Source: an uncultured Lachnospiraceae bacterium (GTDB lineage Bacteria; Bacillota; Clostridia; Lachnospirales; Lachnospiraceae). From it: a DNA stretch of 28,426 nucleotides. Position 1 is the stretch's first letter. Each line of letters opens with the position of its first letter. A program made the position numbers and the translations under genes. The stretch is taken from assembly GCA_910578885.1 (NCBI GenBank), contig CAJTSH010000037.1:1-28426 (forward strand), given 5' to 3'. The notes under the pieces were generated by a model, which saw nothing but the letters and a program-made list of their open reading frames with translations, was not told the origin of the DNA and did no database searches. Positions 1 to 9,184 of this stretch are shown piece after piece.

Positions 1-32
1 TTTTTAAGAAGTAAAAATTTTTTATTTACCTC

Positions 33-62
33 TTGACATTTATTAGCTGGACTTTGTATATA
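33..62 (+). promoter_or_regulatory. candidate orphan promoter, plus strand
   Basis: A perfect TTGACA (33-38) is followed after 18 bases by TATATA (57-62). Transcription would start near 69 and run into the 3' end of the convergent reductase gene, meeting the hairpin at 106-141 almost at once. No plus-strand gene follows. It is either a short RNA promoter or a chance match. Confidence 0.3.
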
Positions 63-97
63 AGACCTACGAATCTATAAAATATCACAGATTTTTT

Positions 98-141
98 CAA
101 AAAAATAGGATGATGTCAGTTCACGTACAAACACCATCCTA
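98..141 (-). terminator. rho-independent terminator of the reductase gene
   Basis: The arms TAGGATGATG (106-115) and CACCATCCTA (132-141) pair at 9 of 10 positions. Read on the minus strand, the stem is followed by a run of seven T. It lies just past the stop codon of the nitrite/sulfite reductase gene. Confidence 0.75.
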
Positions 142-155
142 ATTTTAAAATCATT

Positions 156-1703
156 TTAAAGTATATATTCTTCTGCCAACTGTTCTAAACCTTTCGGATT
201 CTTATCCAGCCATGTCTCATAATCCATTCCAAACCCCGCGACCGTTTTTCCCAGCTCTACTAAAAACTCCGGTATCTTCGTCTCCAATATCATCCCAAGC
301 TCCCTTCCCATCTCTTCAGAGCCTTGACGGTCGTTTCCGTTGATAAATAAGACGAATGTCGCCTGCGGTTTTCCGTCAATTGGCTTGGAGGCTCCGCGGA
401 ATCCGATTCTTCCGGTCTGATGGGTTCCGCAGGAAGACGGACAGCCGGAAATATGAATCTGCGGCAGCGCACCGCCGGGAATCTTGGCTTCTCTTACTGC
501 ATCGACACAGGCACGCAGCAGCGCTTGGGAATCGCGAAGACCTACCTGACAGATGCTTCCGCCGATACAGCTTACCGACATTTCAAACTGTGTCTTCGCA
601 CTGTCAGCCGTCAACTCCAGCACCTTCTTCGCTTCTGCCCCGGTCAGGTTAATGATATATGCCGTCTCATCCGGTGAAAGCCGAAGCTCTGTGGCCTCCA
701 TCCCTGCCAGCGCATCACTCAAAGCGCAGAACTGCTCCGGCACAGGCTGTCCCCCAATGGGATGCCATGCCACCGTATAAAGTCCGTCCTGCTTCTGTGC
801 AATTACCCGCACATCTTCTATACTTGTCCCGTCCCCGTTCTTTGTCACCGGTTCCGCTTCTGCCTGAACGCCCAAATCCTCTCCTGATGCAAATACTTCT
901 TCCAGTTTCTCCAGATATGCCTTCCGATACTCTTCCTCACCGCCAAGCGCCTCCTGCATATAACGGGTGCGGGCTCTTCCGCGGTTCTCATAATTGCCGT
1001 AAGCGCAGAAAGTCAGCCACATGGCTTTAATATAGTACAAAATCTTCTGCGGTTCGACAGCTTCTGCGACCTTAACGCCAAAGAGCGGATTGTTTCCAAG
1101 CCCGCCGGCGCTGTATACGTCAAACTTCCCGTCTTCTCTTGCGGCAAAACCAAGATCACGGTATGTTGCGTGCGGTTCATTTTTTTCTGAGTTAGAAAAT
1201 CCCACCTTTAATTTCCGCGGCATCTTTTCTGCATTGATAAAGCCGATCAGGTAATCACTGGCACGTTCTGCCCAAGGAAGCACATCAAAGTATTCTTCTT
1301 TCTCCACGCCGGAAAGCGGGGAACACATCACATTCCGGGGATAGTCGCCGCCTCCTCCGATTGTAATAATTCCCGCATCCAATGCCGCCTCCATAATCTC
1401 ATATACGGAGTCCTTGCTCAGATCGTGAAGCTGCACAGTCTGACAGGTCGTAAAATGAATCCGGTCAATATGGTATTTGCGAATCATATCGGCGGTAAAT
1501 GCAAGCCGTTCCTTTGTCACGCGTCCCGCAGGCATCCGCAGCCTTAACATATGCGCCGTCCCGCTTCTCTGCGCATATGTCCCAAAGCGCCCCGAGAACC
1601 CCTTATATGCGCCCTTATTTATCTCGCCTCTATAAAATTCCTCTGTCTTTTCCTTAAATTCCGACAGTTCTTCTTTCCATCCCTTTAAATCCACATAATC
1701 CAT
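156..1703 (-). CDS. siroheme nitrite/sulfite reductase family protein
   Basis: This protein belongs to the cytosolic reductases that use coupled siroheme and [4Fe-4S] to reduce nitrite or sulfite by six electrons. The cluster ligands are visible as C-x5-C (CIGGSIC) and C-x3-C (GCPSSCG), about residues 379/385 and 421/425 of the 515-residue product. Two ferredoxin-like half domains with paired family repeats are expected around them. The frame is open 11 codons further upstream, but the ATG at 1703 has AAGGAGG seven bases before it and the upstream codon has none, so the shorter form is chosen. It has its own promoter and terminator and seems monocistronic. No partner flavoprotein or ferredoxin gene is adjacent, so the electron donor and the substrate (nitrite or sulfite) cannot be decided. 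Confidence 0.9.
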   Translation of the reverse strand: MDYVDLKGWKEELSEFKEKTEEFYRGEINKGAYKGFSGRFGTYAQRSGTAHMLRLRMPAGRVTKERLAFTADMIRKYHIDRIHFTTCQTVQLHDLSKDSVYEIMEAALDAGIITIGGGGDYPRNVMCSPLSGVEKEEYFDVLPWAERASDYLIGFINAEKMPRKLKVGFSNSEKNEPHATYRDLGFAAREDGKFDVYSAGGLGNNPLFGVKVAEAVEPQKILYYIKAMWLTFCAYGNYENRGRARTRYMQEALGGEEEYRKAYLEKLEEVFASGEDLGVQAEAEPVTKNGDGTSIEDVRVIAQKQDGLYTVAWHPIGGQPVPEQFCALSDALAGMEATELRLSPDETAYIINLTGAEAKKVLELTADSAKTQFEMSVSCIGGSICQVGLRDSQALLRACVDAVREAKIPGGALPQIHISGCPSSCGTHQTGRIGFRGASKPIDGKPQATFVLFINGNDRQGSEEMGRELGMILETKIPEFLVELGKTVAGFGMDYETWLDKNPKGLEQLAEEYIL

Positions 1704-1753
1704 TTTCCATCCTCCTTCAATCACAGTTTCTCCCAAAAATATTCTTTGTAATC

Positions 1754-1782
1754 ATCATACAAGTCATTTTTTGCAATGTCAA
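1754..1782 (-). promoter_or_regulatory. sigma-A promoter of the reductase gene
   Basis: On the minus strand TTGACA (1782-1777) is followed after exactly 17 bases by TATGAT (1759-1754). The start would fall near 1747, giving a leader of about 44 bases before the ATG at 1703. This is one of the best promoter matches in the window. Confidence 0.75.
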
Positions 1783-1819
1783 CCTGATCCTCAATGCTCA
1801 CAAGCTTTGCCGTAACAGT

Positions 1820-3091
1820 TCAACCTAAGTTTTTACATTTTGTCCGAATTATTCTTCTGACGGATTCATCAATTCTTTCTTCTGTGATTTCACCTGCTTC
1901 CACTGCCTCAAGTACGCCTTGAAACGCAGCCGGAAGCTCCTGCGGCATCAGCAGCAGATCAACGCCTGCCTGTATGCTCAGCACCGCAGCTTCCTGCGGC
2001 GTATAGGATTGCGTAATCGCCCCCATTTGCAATGCATCTGTAATCACCAGACCCTGATACCCCAGCTCATCTCGCAAGATCTCCGTTATCATTTTATGTG
2101 ACAGGGAACACGGCGTATTATCCCCTGTCACCTCCGGCACAGAAATATGCGCCGCCATTACAAAATCCACATTGTTTTCCTCTGCCGCTGCAAATGGTTT
2201 CAATTCTGCTTCCAAAAGCTCTTCATATGTTTTATCAGTATAAGCAAAGCCCTCATGTGTATCGGCTTCGGTCGCTCCATGCCCCGGAAAATGTTTGAAC
2301 GCGCTTAATATATTTTCCGAATGCAGACCGGCAGAAAACGAAGCAGCAAGCCTTGTCACCGCATCCGGATCGTTTCCAAAAGATCTGTCTCCGATAACCG
2401 TATTGCCGCTGTTCGTCAGCACATCTGCAACCGGTGCAAAATCAACGTTAAAGCCAAATTGTGACAGATATCCGCCGATTGCCGCTCCTGCTTCATAGGC
2501 ATCCCTTTCACCTGTAATCTCCTGCATTGCCGGCACGCGTCTGACAGAAAATGCCGTATTGTTTCCGATCTTTGCCACCCTGCCTCCTTCTTCATCCACA
2601 CACAGAAACAGCGGTAGTCCTTCTATTTCATAGGCATAGCTTTGCGTGCTGTCCAGCATCTCCTTTATCTGCTCTGGCGATACGATATTTGCTTCAAAAT
2701 AAATCAGCCCGCCCACAGGATATTCCATTAGCTTGTGCTTCGTCACCTCTCCTGCAGCCGTAACCGGATTCGCTCCGGTAAGCTGTTCCGGCGCTACAAT
2801 AAACATCTGATAAATTTTTTCCTCTAAAGACATTGATGAGAGAATTTCCTCTGCCTGTGACTCAACCTGCACTTCTTCCAACGGTTCCTCTTTTATTTTC
2901 TCCCCGTCCGATACGGATATCTTCTCACTTGTTTCTTCTGTCATGCATTCAGATGCAAGCGGCTGTTCGCTCTCAGCGGCGTCATCTGTCGGAGGGGTCC
3001 AACTGAAACAGGCTGTCAAACTGATGACTGCAGCGATAAATACAAGCATGGATAATCGTATCGTAAAATATTTTCTTTTTTTCGTCTTCAA
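1820..3091 (-). CDS. lipoprotein glycoside hydrolase family 3 (NagZ-like)
   Basis: A 423-residue GH3 enzyme of the beta-N-acetylhexosaminidase (NagZ) type, which would trim N-acetylglucosamine from peptidoglycan fragments or glycans. The N-terminus is basic, then hydrophobic, and ends in the lipobox LTAC (Cys28), so the protein should be anchored outside the membrane. An acidic, Ser/Glu-rich linker runs to about residue 80. The TIM barrel carries KHFPGHG (266-272) followed by D-T-H (His279, the acid/base position in NagZ enzymes) and ITDALQMGAI with Asp352 as nucleophile. The start is TTG: GGAG lies 7 bases upstream and no better ATG exists before the signal peptide. It has its own promoter. 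The substrate is inferred from family only. Confidence 0.88.
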   Translation of the reverse strand: MKTKKRKYFTIRLSMLVFIAAVISLTACFSWTPPTDDAAESEQPLASECMTEETSEKISVSDGEKIKEEPLEEVQVESQAEEILSSMSLEEKIYQMFIVAPEQLTGANPVTAAGEVTKHKLMEYPVGGLIYFEANIVSPEQIKEMLDSTQSYAYEIEGLPLFLCVDEEGGRVAKIGNNTAFSVRRVPAMQEITGERDAYEAGAAIGGYLSQFGFNVDFAPVADVLTNSGNTVIGDRSFGNDPDAVTRLAASFSAGLHSENILSAFKHFPGHGATEADTHEGFAYTDKTYEELLEAELKPFAAAEENNVDFVMAAHISVPEVTGDNTPCSLSHKMITEILRDELGYQGLVITDALQMGAITQSYTPQEAAVLSIQAGVDLLLMPQELPAAFQGVLEAVEAGEITEERIDESVRRIIRTKCKNLG

Positions 3092-3161
3092 ACTTCTTCT
3101 CCTGCCATTCTATGCCGGCGCTTCTTCCACTTTCCCTTTGAATCTGCCGTTTATTGAGTCC

Positions 3162-3190
3162 ATTATAGCTTTTTATAGCAGATTCCTCAA
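3162..3190 (-). promoter_or_regulatory. promoter of the GH3 gene
   Basis: Minus strand: TTGAGG (3190-3185), 17-base spacer, TATAAT (3167-3162). The start is expected near 3155, with a leader of about 64 bases to the TTG start codon. Confidence 0.7.
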
Positions 3191-3208
3191 TCGAAGCCTG
3201 TCGAAAAT

Positions 3209-3267
3209 GACAGCGTATGTAATCACATTGTTACCGTTCTTTCCGTAACAAGGATTCATACGCTGTC
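3209..3267. terminator. nested hairpin terminator after the symporter gene
   Basis: The outer arms GACAGCGTATG (3209-3219) and CATACGCTGTC (3257-3267) are perfectly complementary over 11 bases. A second perfect pair, TTGTTAC (3228-3234) and GTAACAA (3245-3251), is nested inside. The stem follows the symporter stop codon. The T-run is better on the plus side (TCTCTTTTT) than on the minus side (ATTTTC), so minus-strand termination rests mainly on stem strength. Confidence 0.6.
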
Positions 3268-3283
3268 TCTTTTTCATCAATGA

Positions 3284-4648
3284 TTACTCAGCCGATTCCA
3301 GCCTCGCATTCGCCTGCTCTACTTTCAGCCTTGAAAGCAGAAATGCAATGACCAAGTTGATTATCATCGGAATCCACAGATACATGAAATATAGCATATT
3401 GATACACGAATCAACCTGCGTGACCGCATTCGGAATGTAACCGCTGGCGGCAAGCATCCAGCCCGCTAACGCCGTACCGATTCCTCCGCCGATCTTAACA
3501 CCGAGTGAGGTGCAGGAAAACATGGTTCCGTCTATCCGCTTATGTTTCGTGAGGAAAGTATATTCCGAACATGAGGCAATCAGTGCATTTAAATCCCCTT
3601 GCAGCGGGCTCATTCCGATTGCCGCTACTCCCGAGAAAATCAGCATCATCGGAAGATTCCCCATATATCCGCCGACAATTACCAGCCCGCGCGCAACAGT
3701 TGCAAGTATATATCCGGCAAGGTTGATTTTGTACATTCCTTTCATCTTTTTTACCAGAACCGGCGTAAAAACCAGCCCTGCAATTAACGGGATATTGATT
3801 GCCATTGAGAACACTCCCAATAACGATTCGTCCCCTAAAATATATGCCATAAAGTAAATACCCATATTGAGCGTTGCTGTGTAAACCTGCGTCAGAATAT
3901 AGACGCCGCAGATGATAATGTAAAACTTGTTGGACGCCAACAGCCTTACGGCATCACCCAGACTGTATTTTTCAATCTTCTCCATATCCTTTCTGGCATT
4001 TGTCTCATCCAGCTCCTCCGCCGGAAGCTCCTTAACGGACAGCACAGAGAGAGAATTGACAACTAAACCTATAACGGCATATATAATCGCTACTGTTCTC
4101 CAGCCTTCTGCCCCTCCGCCCATTGACTTTACAAATCCGACTGTAATTGTCTGAATCAGCAGGCTAGTTCCGAATGCAAACATGAATCGGATAGAGCCCA
4201 TCTGTACACGCTCGCTTCCGTTCTTCGTAATCAACGAGGTAAGCGCCGAATATGCAATGTTATTTGCTGTATAAAATACGGCGTTCAACAGAGTATATGC
4301 AAGGAAGAACCACGCATATTTTGCCCCTTCCCCTAAATTTACGGGAATCATAAAAATGGCAGCTAATGTAATTGCACATCCGAAAAATCCCCAGAACATC
4401 CAAGGACGCGCCTTTCCCATCCTGCTTTTTGTCTTATCAATCATGGATCCGAAGAAGATATCAGTTACGCCGTCAAAGAGCTTGGAAAGCATCATCAGGG
4501 TTCCTACCACACCCGAATTCAGACCAACCGTATCAGTCAGATAAATCATCACAAACGAGGACAAAAGCGCATAGACTACATTTCCTGCAACATCTCCGGA
4601 GCCGTATCCTACCTTGTTGTACCATTTTAAATATCTTTTCTCATCCAT
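3284..4648 (-). CDS. GPH-family sugar:cation symporter
   Basis: A 454-residue integral membrane transporter of the glycoside-pentoside-hexuronide (MelB-like) branch of the major facilitator superfamily. The N-terminal signature (YGSGDVAGN, then a membrane segment ending YLTDTVGL) and the loop SRMGKARPWMFWG after the second helix are typical, and about twelve hydrophobic segments can be read. It starts 17 bases after the beta-galactosidase stop codon with GGAGGG before its ATG, so the two genes form one operon. The likely substrate is therefore a beta-galactoside such as lactose or a related oligosaccharide, taken up with Na+ or H+. The substrate is inferred from the neighbour. Confidence 0.9.
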   Translation of the reverse strand: MDEKRYLKWYNKVGYGSGDVAGNVVYALLSSFVMIYLTDTVGLNSGVVGTLMMLSKLFDGVTDIFFGSMIDKTKSRMGKARPWMFWGFFGCAITLAAIFMIPVNLGEGAKYAWFFLAYTLLNAVFYTANNIAYSALTSLITKNGSERVQMGSIRFMFAFGTSLLIQTITVGFVKSMGGGAEGWRTVAIIYAVIGLVVNSLSVLSVKELPAEELDETNARKDMEKIEKYSLGDAVRLLASNKFYIIICGVYILTQVYTATLNMGIYFMAYILGDESLLGVFSMAINIPLIAGLVFTPVLVKKMKGMYKINLAGYILATVARGLVIVGGYMGNLPMMLIFSGVAAIGMSPLQGDLNALIASCSEYTFLTKHKRIDGTMFSCTSLGVKIGGGIGTALAGWMLAASGYIPNAVTQVDSCINMLYFMYLWIPMIINLVIAFLLSRLKVEQANARLESAE

Positions 4649-4665
4649 ATCGTTTCCCTCCTATC

Positions 4666-7600
4666 CTATGCCTGCCTGTATGGCATCAGCCTTAATTGAT
4701 ATCGAAATTTCTCTTCATCCAGACGGTATTTTTCCAGCAGACGCGGACCGCAGCTATTAGAGCCGATTCCGTTCTGGGCATAATCCAGACACAATACCGT
4801 ACTTCCCGAAGGGTTCAATTCATAGTTATGTCCCTTTTGGGTCAATTCCTCCTGCGTGTAGACCGAAGCGTTAAAGGAAAAGCTCCCTGCCAAGACTGCG
4901 GTAATCCCGTACCCTTCCCCCGAAACGGTCACATAATCACAGTCATAATGGCTGCCGTTTTCCTGCGGCCGGATATAATCCTCGTGCATATTTGATACCA
5001 AGTCAGTAAAGAGTCCATGATAAGCGCCCCTGCATTTATCCCGATAGCTTTCTGTCGGTCCCATGCCATAATACGTAACCTTTTCCAGCCCATCCTCCAA
5101 AAAGAGGCGCAGCCCAAATCTTGGAAGCTCCGGAAATTCCGGATTTTTCTTTACATCCATGCAAACGTCTGTCATTCCATCCGCCCAGACTGTCCACGTC
5201 GTTTCTATATCCATGATTTTCTGTACGGTAGCCGCTGATACCGACATGCTGCTATGAATCACGGCAGCATCCTTACTTATCCCATATGCCGTTCCGTATG
5301 CTCTGGCCTCTGCCCAGTCATAATGCGCGCGCATCCATTCCGATTTGATATTTCTGTCATTATCTGTGGGGGCGCGCCAAATATTTACTTCCATCGGCAA
5401 ATCCAACAGCTCTTTTTCTCCAAAACGCATCGCTGCAAACATTCCTTTTCTTTTGTCATACCGGTAACGGAAACCGTTTCCCTGTAAAATCAGGAATTCG
5501 TCCTCTTCGATGACCGTTATTCCCGTTACTGCTGACGGTCTTATGTTTCTCATCTGTAATGCCGTCTGATTTCTTCCGTCTTGATTATGAAGCAGTATCT
5601 CGTCAAATCCCAGCATGTAGTTTTCCGGCAGCATCTCGTTTCCTTCCTTCCGCTCATACGTCAGCTTGACATATGCTCTCCCTATTTTGGGAATGGCTAT
5701 GTCCAGACGAATACTACCGCTTTCATGCGGCGGAACAGACGGACATTCTAAACGGCCTGTCTCTATCAGCTCTCCGTCGCAGCTCACCTCATACCGGAGG
5801 CTTACATAGTCCTTCAAATCCGTAAAATCCAGATAATTGTGAATCGTCGCCTCTTTCGTATCCTGATTGAATTCCAGCACTCTTGCCGGACGGTATACAT
5901 TTTTAAATTCCAATAAACCGGTGTGAGGCGTCCGATCCGGATATACCAGACCATCCATACAGAAATTTCCGTCATGGATCCTCTCGCCGTGATCTCCGCC
6001 GTAGAAATACTTTTCTTTTCCGTTTTCTGCGAATCCATGACTGATTGCATGGTCGCACCACTCCCAGACAAAGCCTCCGCATACCATATCGTTTTTCTCA
6101 AACAGCTCGAAATAATCCTCCAAATCCCCCGGACCGTTCCCCATTGCATGGGAGTATTCACATAGGATCAGCGGTTTATCCGGCTCATTCTTCAAATACT
6201 CCTCCGCTTCCTCTATAGACGGATACATTCTGCTGTAAAGATCAATATTGGAAAAGTCATACTTTCTTTTCTCACTTCTGTATAGCGCGCTCTCATAATG
6301 CGTCAGACGATCAGGGTCAAACTCCTTCGTCCATTTGAGCGCTTCCTCAAAGGTGCAGCCGTAAGCACTTTCATTTCCCATTGACCAGATGACAACGCAG
6401 GGGCGGTTCTTATCTCTTAGGACGCATTTTTTTGTCCGATCCAGCGTCGCCTGGATAAAATCAGGATTATCGGAAATCGCTTCATTCCAGCGTTTACTTT
6501 TATTTTCCCAGCAATTATCTTTGTAGAACAATTCCGACGGTCCATGACTCTCGTTATCCGCTTCATCAATTACCAGAAAACCGTATTTGTCACAAAGCTG
6601 GTAAAAAATCGGGGAATTCGGATAGTGGCTGGTACGTATTGCGTTGATATTATGCTGTTTCATCAGGAACAAATCCTTTTTCATCTGCCCGATGCCAATG
6701 GCAAAACCTGTGCAAGGGTCAGAGTCATGCCGGTTTACTCCGTGGAATTTCAACGGCATCCCATTGAAATATACTACCCTGTCTGACACATAAATTTCAC
6801 GGATACCGATATGGTCAACAATCGTTTCCTGTTCTGTCCCAATAAGCAGCGTGTAAAGATATGGAGCTTCCGGATTCCACAAAATCGGACGCTCGATTTC
6901 CAGTTTTGTAATATACTGATTCCCGGTCTGCCGATTTTCTTCCCTAATGTGCCGCTCGGCCGCCGTATTTCCCTGTCTGTCAAAAATCGTAATTTTTGTG
7001 GGAACTAACTGACGAAAATACATAAGGCTGATTTCAATACTTGCTTTGGTCTTTTGGATTTTTGTCTTTACAAAATAGTCGAACACCCCCTCCTTCGGAC
7101 GTTTTAGAAGGTAGACATCACGGAAGATTCCGCTCATCCGGAATTTATCCTGATCCTCCAGATAACTTCCGTCACACCACTTAAGCACAAGTACCGCCAG
7201 CCTGTTACTGCCTTCCTTCAAATAATCAGTGACGTCAAATTCGCTGGTGGAATGGGACACTTGGCTATAACCCACATAGCTTCCGTTAAGCCATACATAA
7301 AAGCAGGAATCCACTCCCTCAAAATTCAGATATGCCTTTGGTGCAGCCGCGTCCTTCTGATACAGAAATTCCCGGATATACGCCCCGCAGGGATTATCCC
7401 AAGGCACATACGGCGGGTCAAAGGGAAACGGATATCTGACATTTGTATATTGATGGCTGTCATACCCGTAATTCTGCCATGTTCCGGGAACAGTTACCTT
7501 ATCAAAGGAACTCGCATCGTAATCCGTTTCATAGAAGCATTCCTTTAATTCATAGACGCTTCCGTAATACCGGAAGCTCCATTCTCCGCTCAGCATCTGC

Positions 7601-7731
7601 ATACGGTCGGAATCTTCCCTGCATTCCGTCAGGGAATCCATAAATTTTGATGCCGGAATGAAATAAGATCTGTCCGGTATTGTGTTCTCATGCAGTACAT
7701 GCAAATTTTCATAATGTTTTGGTACAATCAT
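4666..7731 (-). CDS. lacZ: beta-galactosidase, glycoside hydrolase family 2
   Basis: A full-length LacZ-type enzyme (1021 residues from the chosen start; E. coli LacZ has 1024) that hydrolyses lactose and other beta-galactosides in the cytosol. Family marks seen in order: the jelly-roll N-terminal domain with GTWQNYGY, the GH2 signature HGVNRHD, the acid/base Glu454 in WSMGNESAYG, the nucleophile Glu524 in ILCEYSHAMGNGPG, and a large C-terminal beta-gal small-chain domain. The frame is open 49 codons further upstream, but those codons run through the promoter region, encode a Cys-rich stretch unlike the family, and lack a ribosome site. AAGGAGGG precedes the ATG at 7731. It heads an operon with the symporter and is divergent from the AraC-type regulator. 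Confidence 0.95.
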   Translation of the reverse strand: MIVPKHYENLHVLHENTIPDRSYFIPASKFMDSLTECREDSDRMQMLSGEWSFRYYGSVYELKECFYETDYDASSFDKVTVPGTWQNYGYDSHQYTNVRYPFPFDPPYVPWDNPCGAYIREFLYQKDAAAPKAYLNFEGVDSCFYVWLNGSYVGYSQVSHSTSEFDVTDYLKEGSNRLAVLVLKWCDGSYLEDQDKFRMSGIFRDVYLLKRPKEGVFDYFVKTKIQKTKASIEISLMYFRQLVPTKITIFDRQGNTAAERHIREENRQTGNQYITKLEIERPILWNPEAPYLYTLLIGTEQETIVDHIGIREIYVSDRVVYFNGMPLKFHGVNRHDSDPCTGFAIGIGQMKKDLFLMKQHNINAIRTSHYPNSPIFYQLCDKYGFLVIDEADNESHGPSELFYKDNCWENKSKRWNEAISDNPDFIQATLDRTKKCVLRDKNRPCVVIWSMGNESAYGCTFEEALKWTKEFDPDRLTHYESALYRSEKRKYDFSNIDLYSRMYPSIEEAEEYLKNEPDKPLILCEYSHAMGNGPGDLEDYFELFEKNDMVCGGFVWEWCDHAISHGFAENGKEKYFYGGDHGERIHDGNFCMDGLVYPDRTPHTGLLEFKNVYRPARVLEFNQDTKEATIHNYLDFTDLKDYVSLRYEVSCDGELIETGRLECPSVPPHESGSIRLDIAIPKIGRAYVKLTYERKEGNEMLPENYMLGFDEILLHNQDGRNQTALQMRNIRPSAVTGITVIEEDEFLILQGNGFRYRYDKRKGMFAAMRFGEKELLDLPMEVNIWRAPTDNDRNIKSEWMRAHYDWAEARAYGTAYGISKDAAVIHSSMSVSAATVQKIMDIETTWTVWADGMTDVCMDVKKNPEFPELPRFGLRLFLEDGLEKVTYYGMGPTESYRDKCRGAYHGLFTDLVSNMHEDYIRPQENGSHYDCDYVTVSGEGYGITAVLAGSFSFNASVYTQEELTQKGHNYELNPSGSTVLCLDYAQNGIGSNSCGPRLLEKYRLDEEKFRYQLRLMPYRQA

Positions 7732-7952
7732 AGCCGCGCCCTCCTTACCATCCTGTGAGCCGTTTGTTTTTGTACATTTATTATATTTGCAAATACGCCA
7801 TACATCCATGAATAGCATTAGACAAAACATGCACAAAATGATACAATCAATGTAATTTATCCAGATATAACTATACAATTTTTATATGCTATGGCAATTT
7901 GCATGAATCTCATATCGTTAATTTATACAATTTTCCAAAGGAGGCGTTTCAG
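7732..7952. promoter_or_regulatory. divergent control region between lacZ and the AraC-type gene
   Basis: The lacZ promoter has a perfect TATAAT (minus strand, 7785-7780) but a poor -35, as expected for an activator-dependent promoter. Its leader is about 42 bases. Next to the -10 lies the palindrome TATTTGCAAATA (7784-7795). CATGAAT occurs as a direct repeat at 7807-7813 and 7902-7908, and ATTTGCA occurs at 7785-7791 and 7897-7903. These are candidate sites for the AraC-type protein. A plus-strand TTGCAT (7899-7904) could serve the regulator gene, but its spacing is poor. Confidence 0.5.
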
Positions 7953-8810
7953 ATGTATATGAACGTTGCCTACTGGCACAATACCCTAATAGACTTCAAG
8001 GACAAAAAGCATCCTTTATTTGTCGGAAGCTGCGGAACCTATCATTTATTCACAAGACCGAAGCTGCCTACGCACAGACCGCGCGGACGGTTAGATTTCC
8101 AGCTCCTGTATGTCGCTTCCGGGAAAGCGCATTTCTATTTCAACGGCACAGAGGAAATCGTGACAGCCGGCCATATGGTCATTTACCGGCCGAAGGAAGA
8201 ACAGAGATATTATTATTACGGCGTAGATCAACCTGAGGTATACTGGGTTCATTTTACCGGAAATAACGTTAAGAATATTCTGCGGCAGTACGGTATTGCA
8301 GATTCCTCGCATGTCATCTATACCGGTACGTCGCTGGAATATAAGAGAATTTTCACGCAGATGATTCAGGAACTGCAGATGTGCAAGGAAAATTATGAAG
8401 AGCTTTTAGTTCTTCTGCTCCGCCAGATTTTTATTCTAATCCGGCGCCACTCTGCCAGCCGTCCCAAAGCTATCAACAGCTATCTGGAAAATGAGATGGA
8501 GCGCGCAGCAAAGCATTTCCATGAACATTATAATACTGCCATCAGCATTGAAGATTATGCCGCCTCCCGCGGTATGAGCGCAAGCTGGTTCATTCGCAGC
8601 TTTAAGGAATTTACCGGCTCCACGCCGATGCAGTACATTCTTGCCATTCGGATGATGAATGCACAAAATTTACTGGAGACTACAGAGTACAATGTGACGG
8701 AAATCGGAAATATCGTGGGATATGACAATCCGCTTTATTTCAGCCGGCTGTTCAAGAAACAGAACGGCGTGTCGCCGTCGGAGTTTCGGAAAAAAATGAG
8801 ATGTTTCTGA
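7953..8810 (+). CDS. AraC-family transcriptional regulator
   Basis: A 285-residue regulator. The N-terminal half has the cupin-type sugar-sensing fold (FQLLYVASGKAHFYFNG, then GHMVIYRPKEEQRY). The C-terminal hundred residues carry two helix-turn-helix motifs, the first around the SIEDYAASRGMSASWFIRSF region and the second ending in the AraC signature IGNIVGYDNPLYFSRLFKK. The ATG at 7953 has AAAGGAGG eight bases upstream; an ATG 18 codons earlier has no such site. Because it is divergent from lacZ and the symporter, it most likely activates that operon in response to a galactoside. The ligand is not shown by the sequence. Confidence 0.9.
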   Translation: MYMNVAYWHNTLIDFKDKKHPLFVGSCGTYHLFTRPKLPTHRPRGRLDFQLLYVASGKAHFYFNGTEEIVTAGHMVIYRPKEEQRYYYYGVDQPEVYWVHFTGNNVKNILRQYGIADSSHVIYTGTSLEYKRIFTQMIQELQMCKENYEELLVLLLRQIFILIRRHSASRPKAINSYLENEMERAAKHFHEHYNTAISIEDYAASRGMSASWFIRSFKEFTGSTPMQYILAIRMMNAQNLLETTEYNVTEIGNIVGYDNPLYFSRLFKKQNGVSPSEFRKKMRCF

Positions 8811-8827
8811 GATTTGCTTGCAATCGC

Positions 8828-8856
8828 TTGCGTTTGACTCACAAATTGACTATAAT
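8828..8856 (+). promoter_or_regulatory. promoter of the toxin-antitoxin pair
   Basis: TTGCGT (8828-8833), 17-base spacer, TATAAT (8851-8856). A direct repeat TTGACT (8834-8839 and 8846-8851) lies inside the spacer and touches the -10 box. It is a plausible binding site for antitoxin autorepression, which is usual for RelB-type antitoxins. Confidence 0.55.
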
Positions 8857-8878
8857 ATAAAAAAGGAGTGTGATATAC

Positions 8879-9184
8879 ATGGCAAATACATCAGCGGTTT
8901 ACGCACGTATTGATACGAACTTAAAAGAAAAGGCTGAAAATATCCTGCAACAGCTTGGTATTTCTCCTTCAAGTGCAATTCAGATGCTTTACAGTCAAAT
9001 TGTGCTTACAAGAGGAATGCCCCTTGACCTACATCTTCCCACAAGGAAGCCCACATCTATCGGCGGCATGAGTCGTGAAGAACTGGACGCAGAAATAATG
9101 ACAGGAATTAATTCCTTAAAATCCGGCAAGACTTACACAGCGGATGAAGTAGACGCAGAACTTGCTAAGGAATTTGGTATATGA
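8879..9184 (+). CDS. RelB/DinJ-family antitoxin
   Basis: A 101-residue antitoxin. The N-terminus is a ribbon-helix-helix DNA-binding segment (YARIDTNLKEKAENILQQLG, then SPSSAIQMLYSQIV) that in this family represses its own operon. The C-terminal acidic part (about residue 65 on) should wrap the toxin. The ATG at 8879 has AAGGAG ten bases upstream; a GTG three codons earlier overlaps that site and is less likely. Its stop overlaps the toxin start as ATGA, so translation is coupled and antitoxin is made first. Confidence 0.88.
   Translation: MANTSAVYARIDTNLKEKAENILQQLGISPSSAIQMLYSQIVLTRGMPLDLHLPTRKPTSIGGMSREELDAEIMTGINSLKSGKTYTADEVDAELAKEFGI

Noticed and set aside
1704..1736. Upstream ATG adding 11 residues to the nitrite/sulfite reductase
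   Set aside because: No ribosome site, only about 10 bases after the predicted transcript start. The ATG at 1703 has a perfect site.
3510..3857. 115-residue plus-strand ORF inside the symporter gene
   Set aside because: Antisense to clear transporter helices, with composition expected from the complementary strand of membrane codons.
7732..7878. 49-residue N-terminal extension of LacZ
   Set aside because: It would cover the promoter, is Cys-rich and unlike the family. The ATG at 7731 has AAGGAGGG and gives the normal length.
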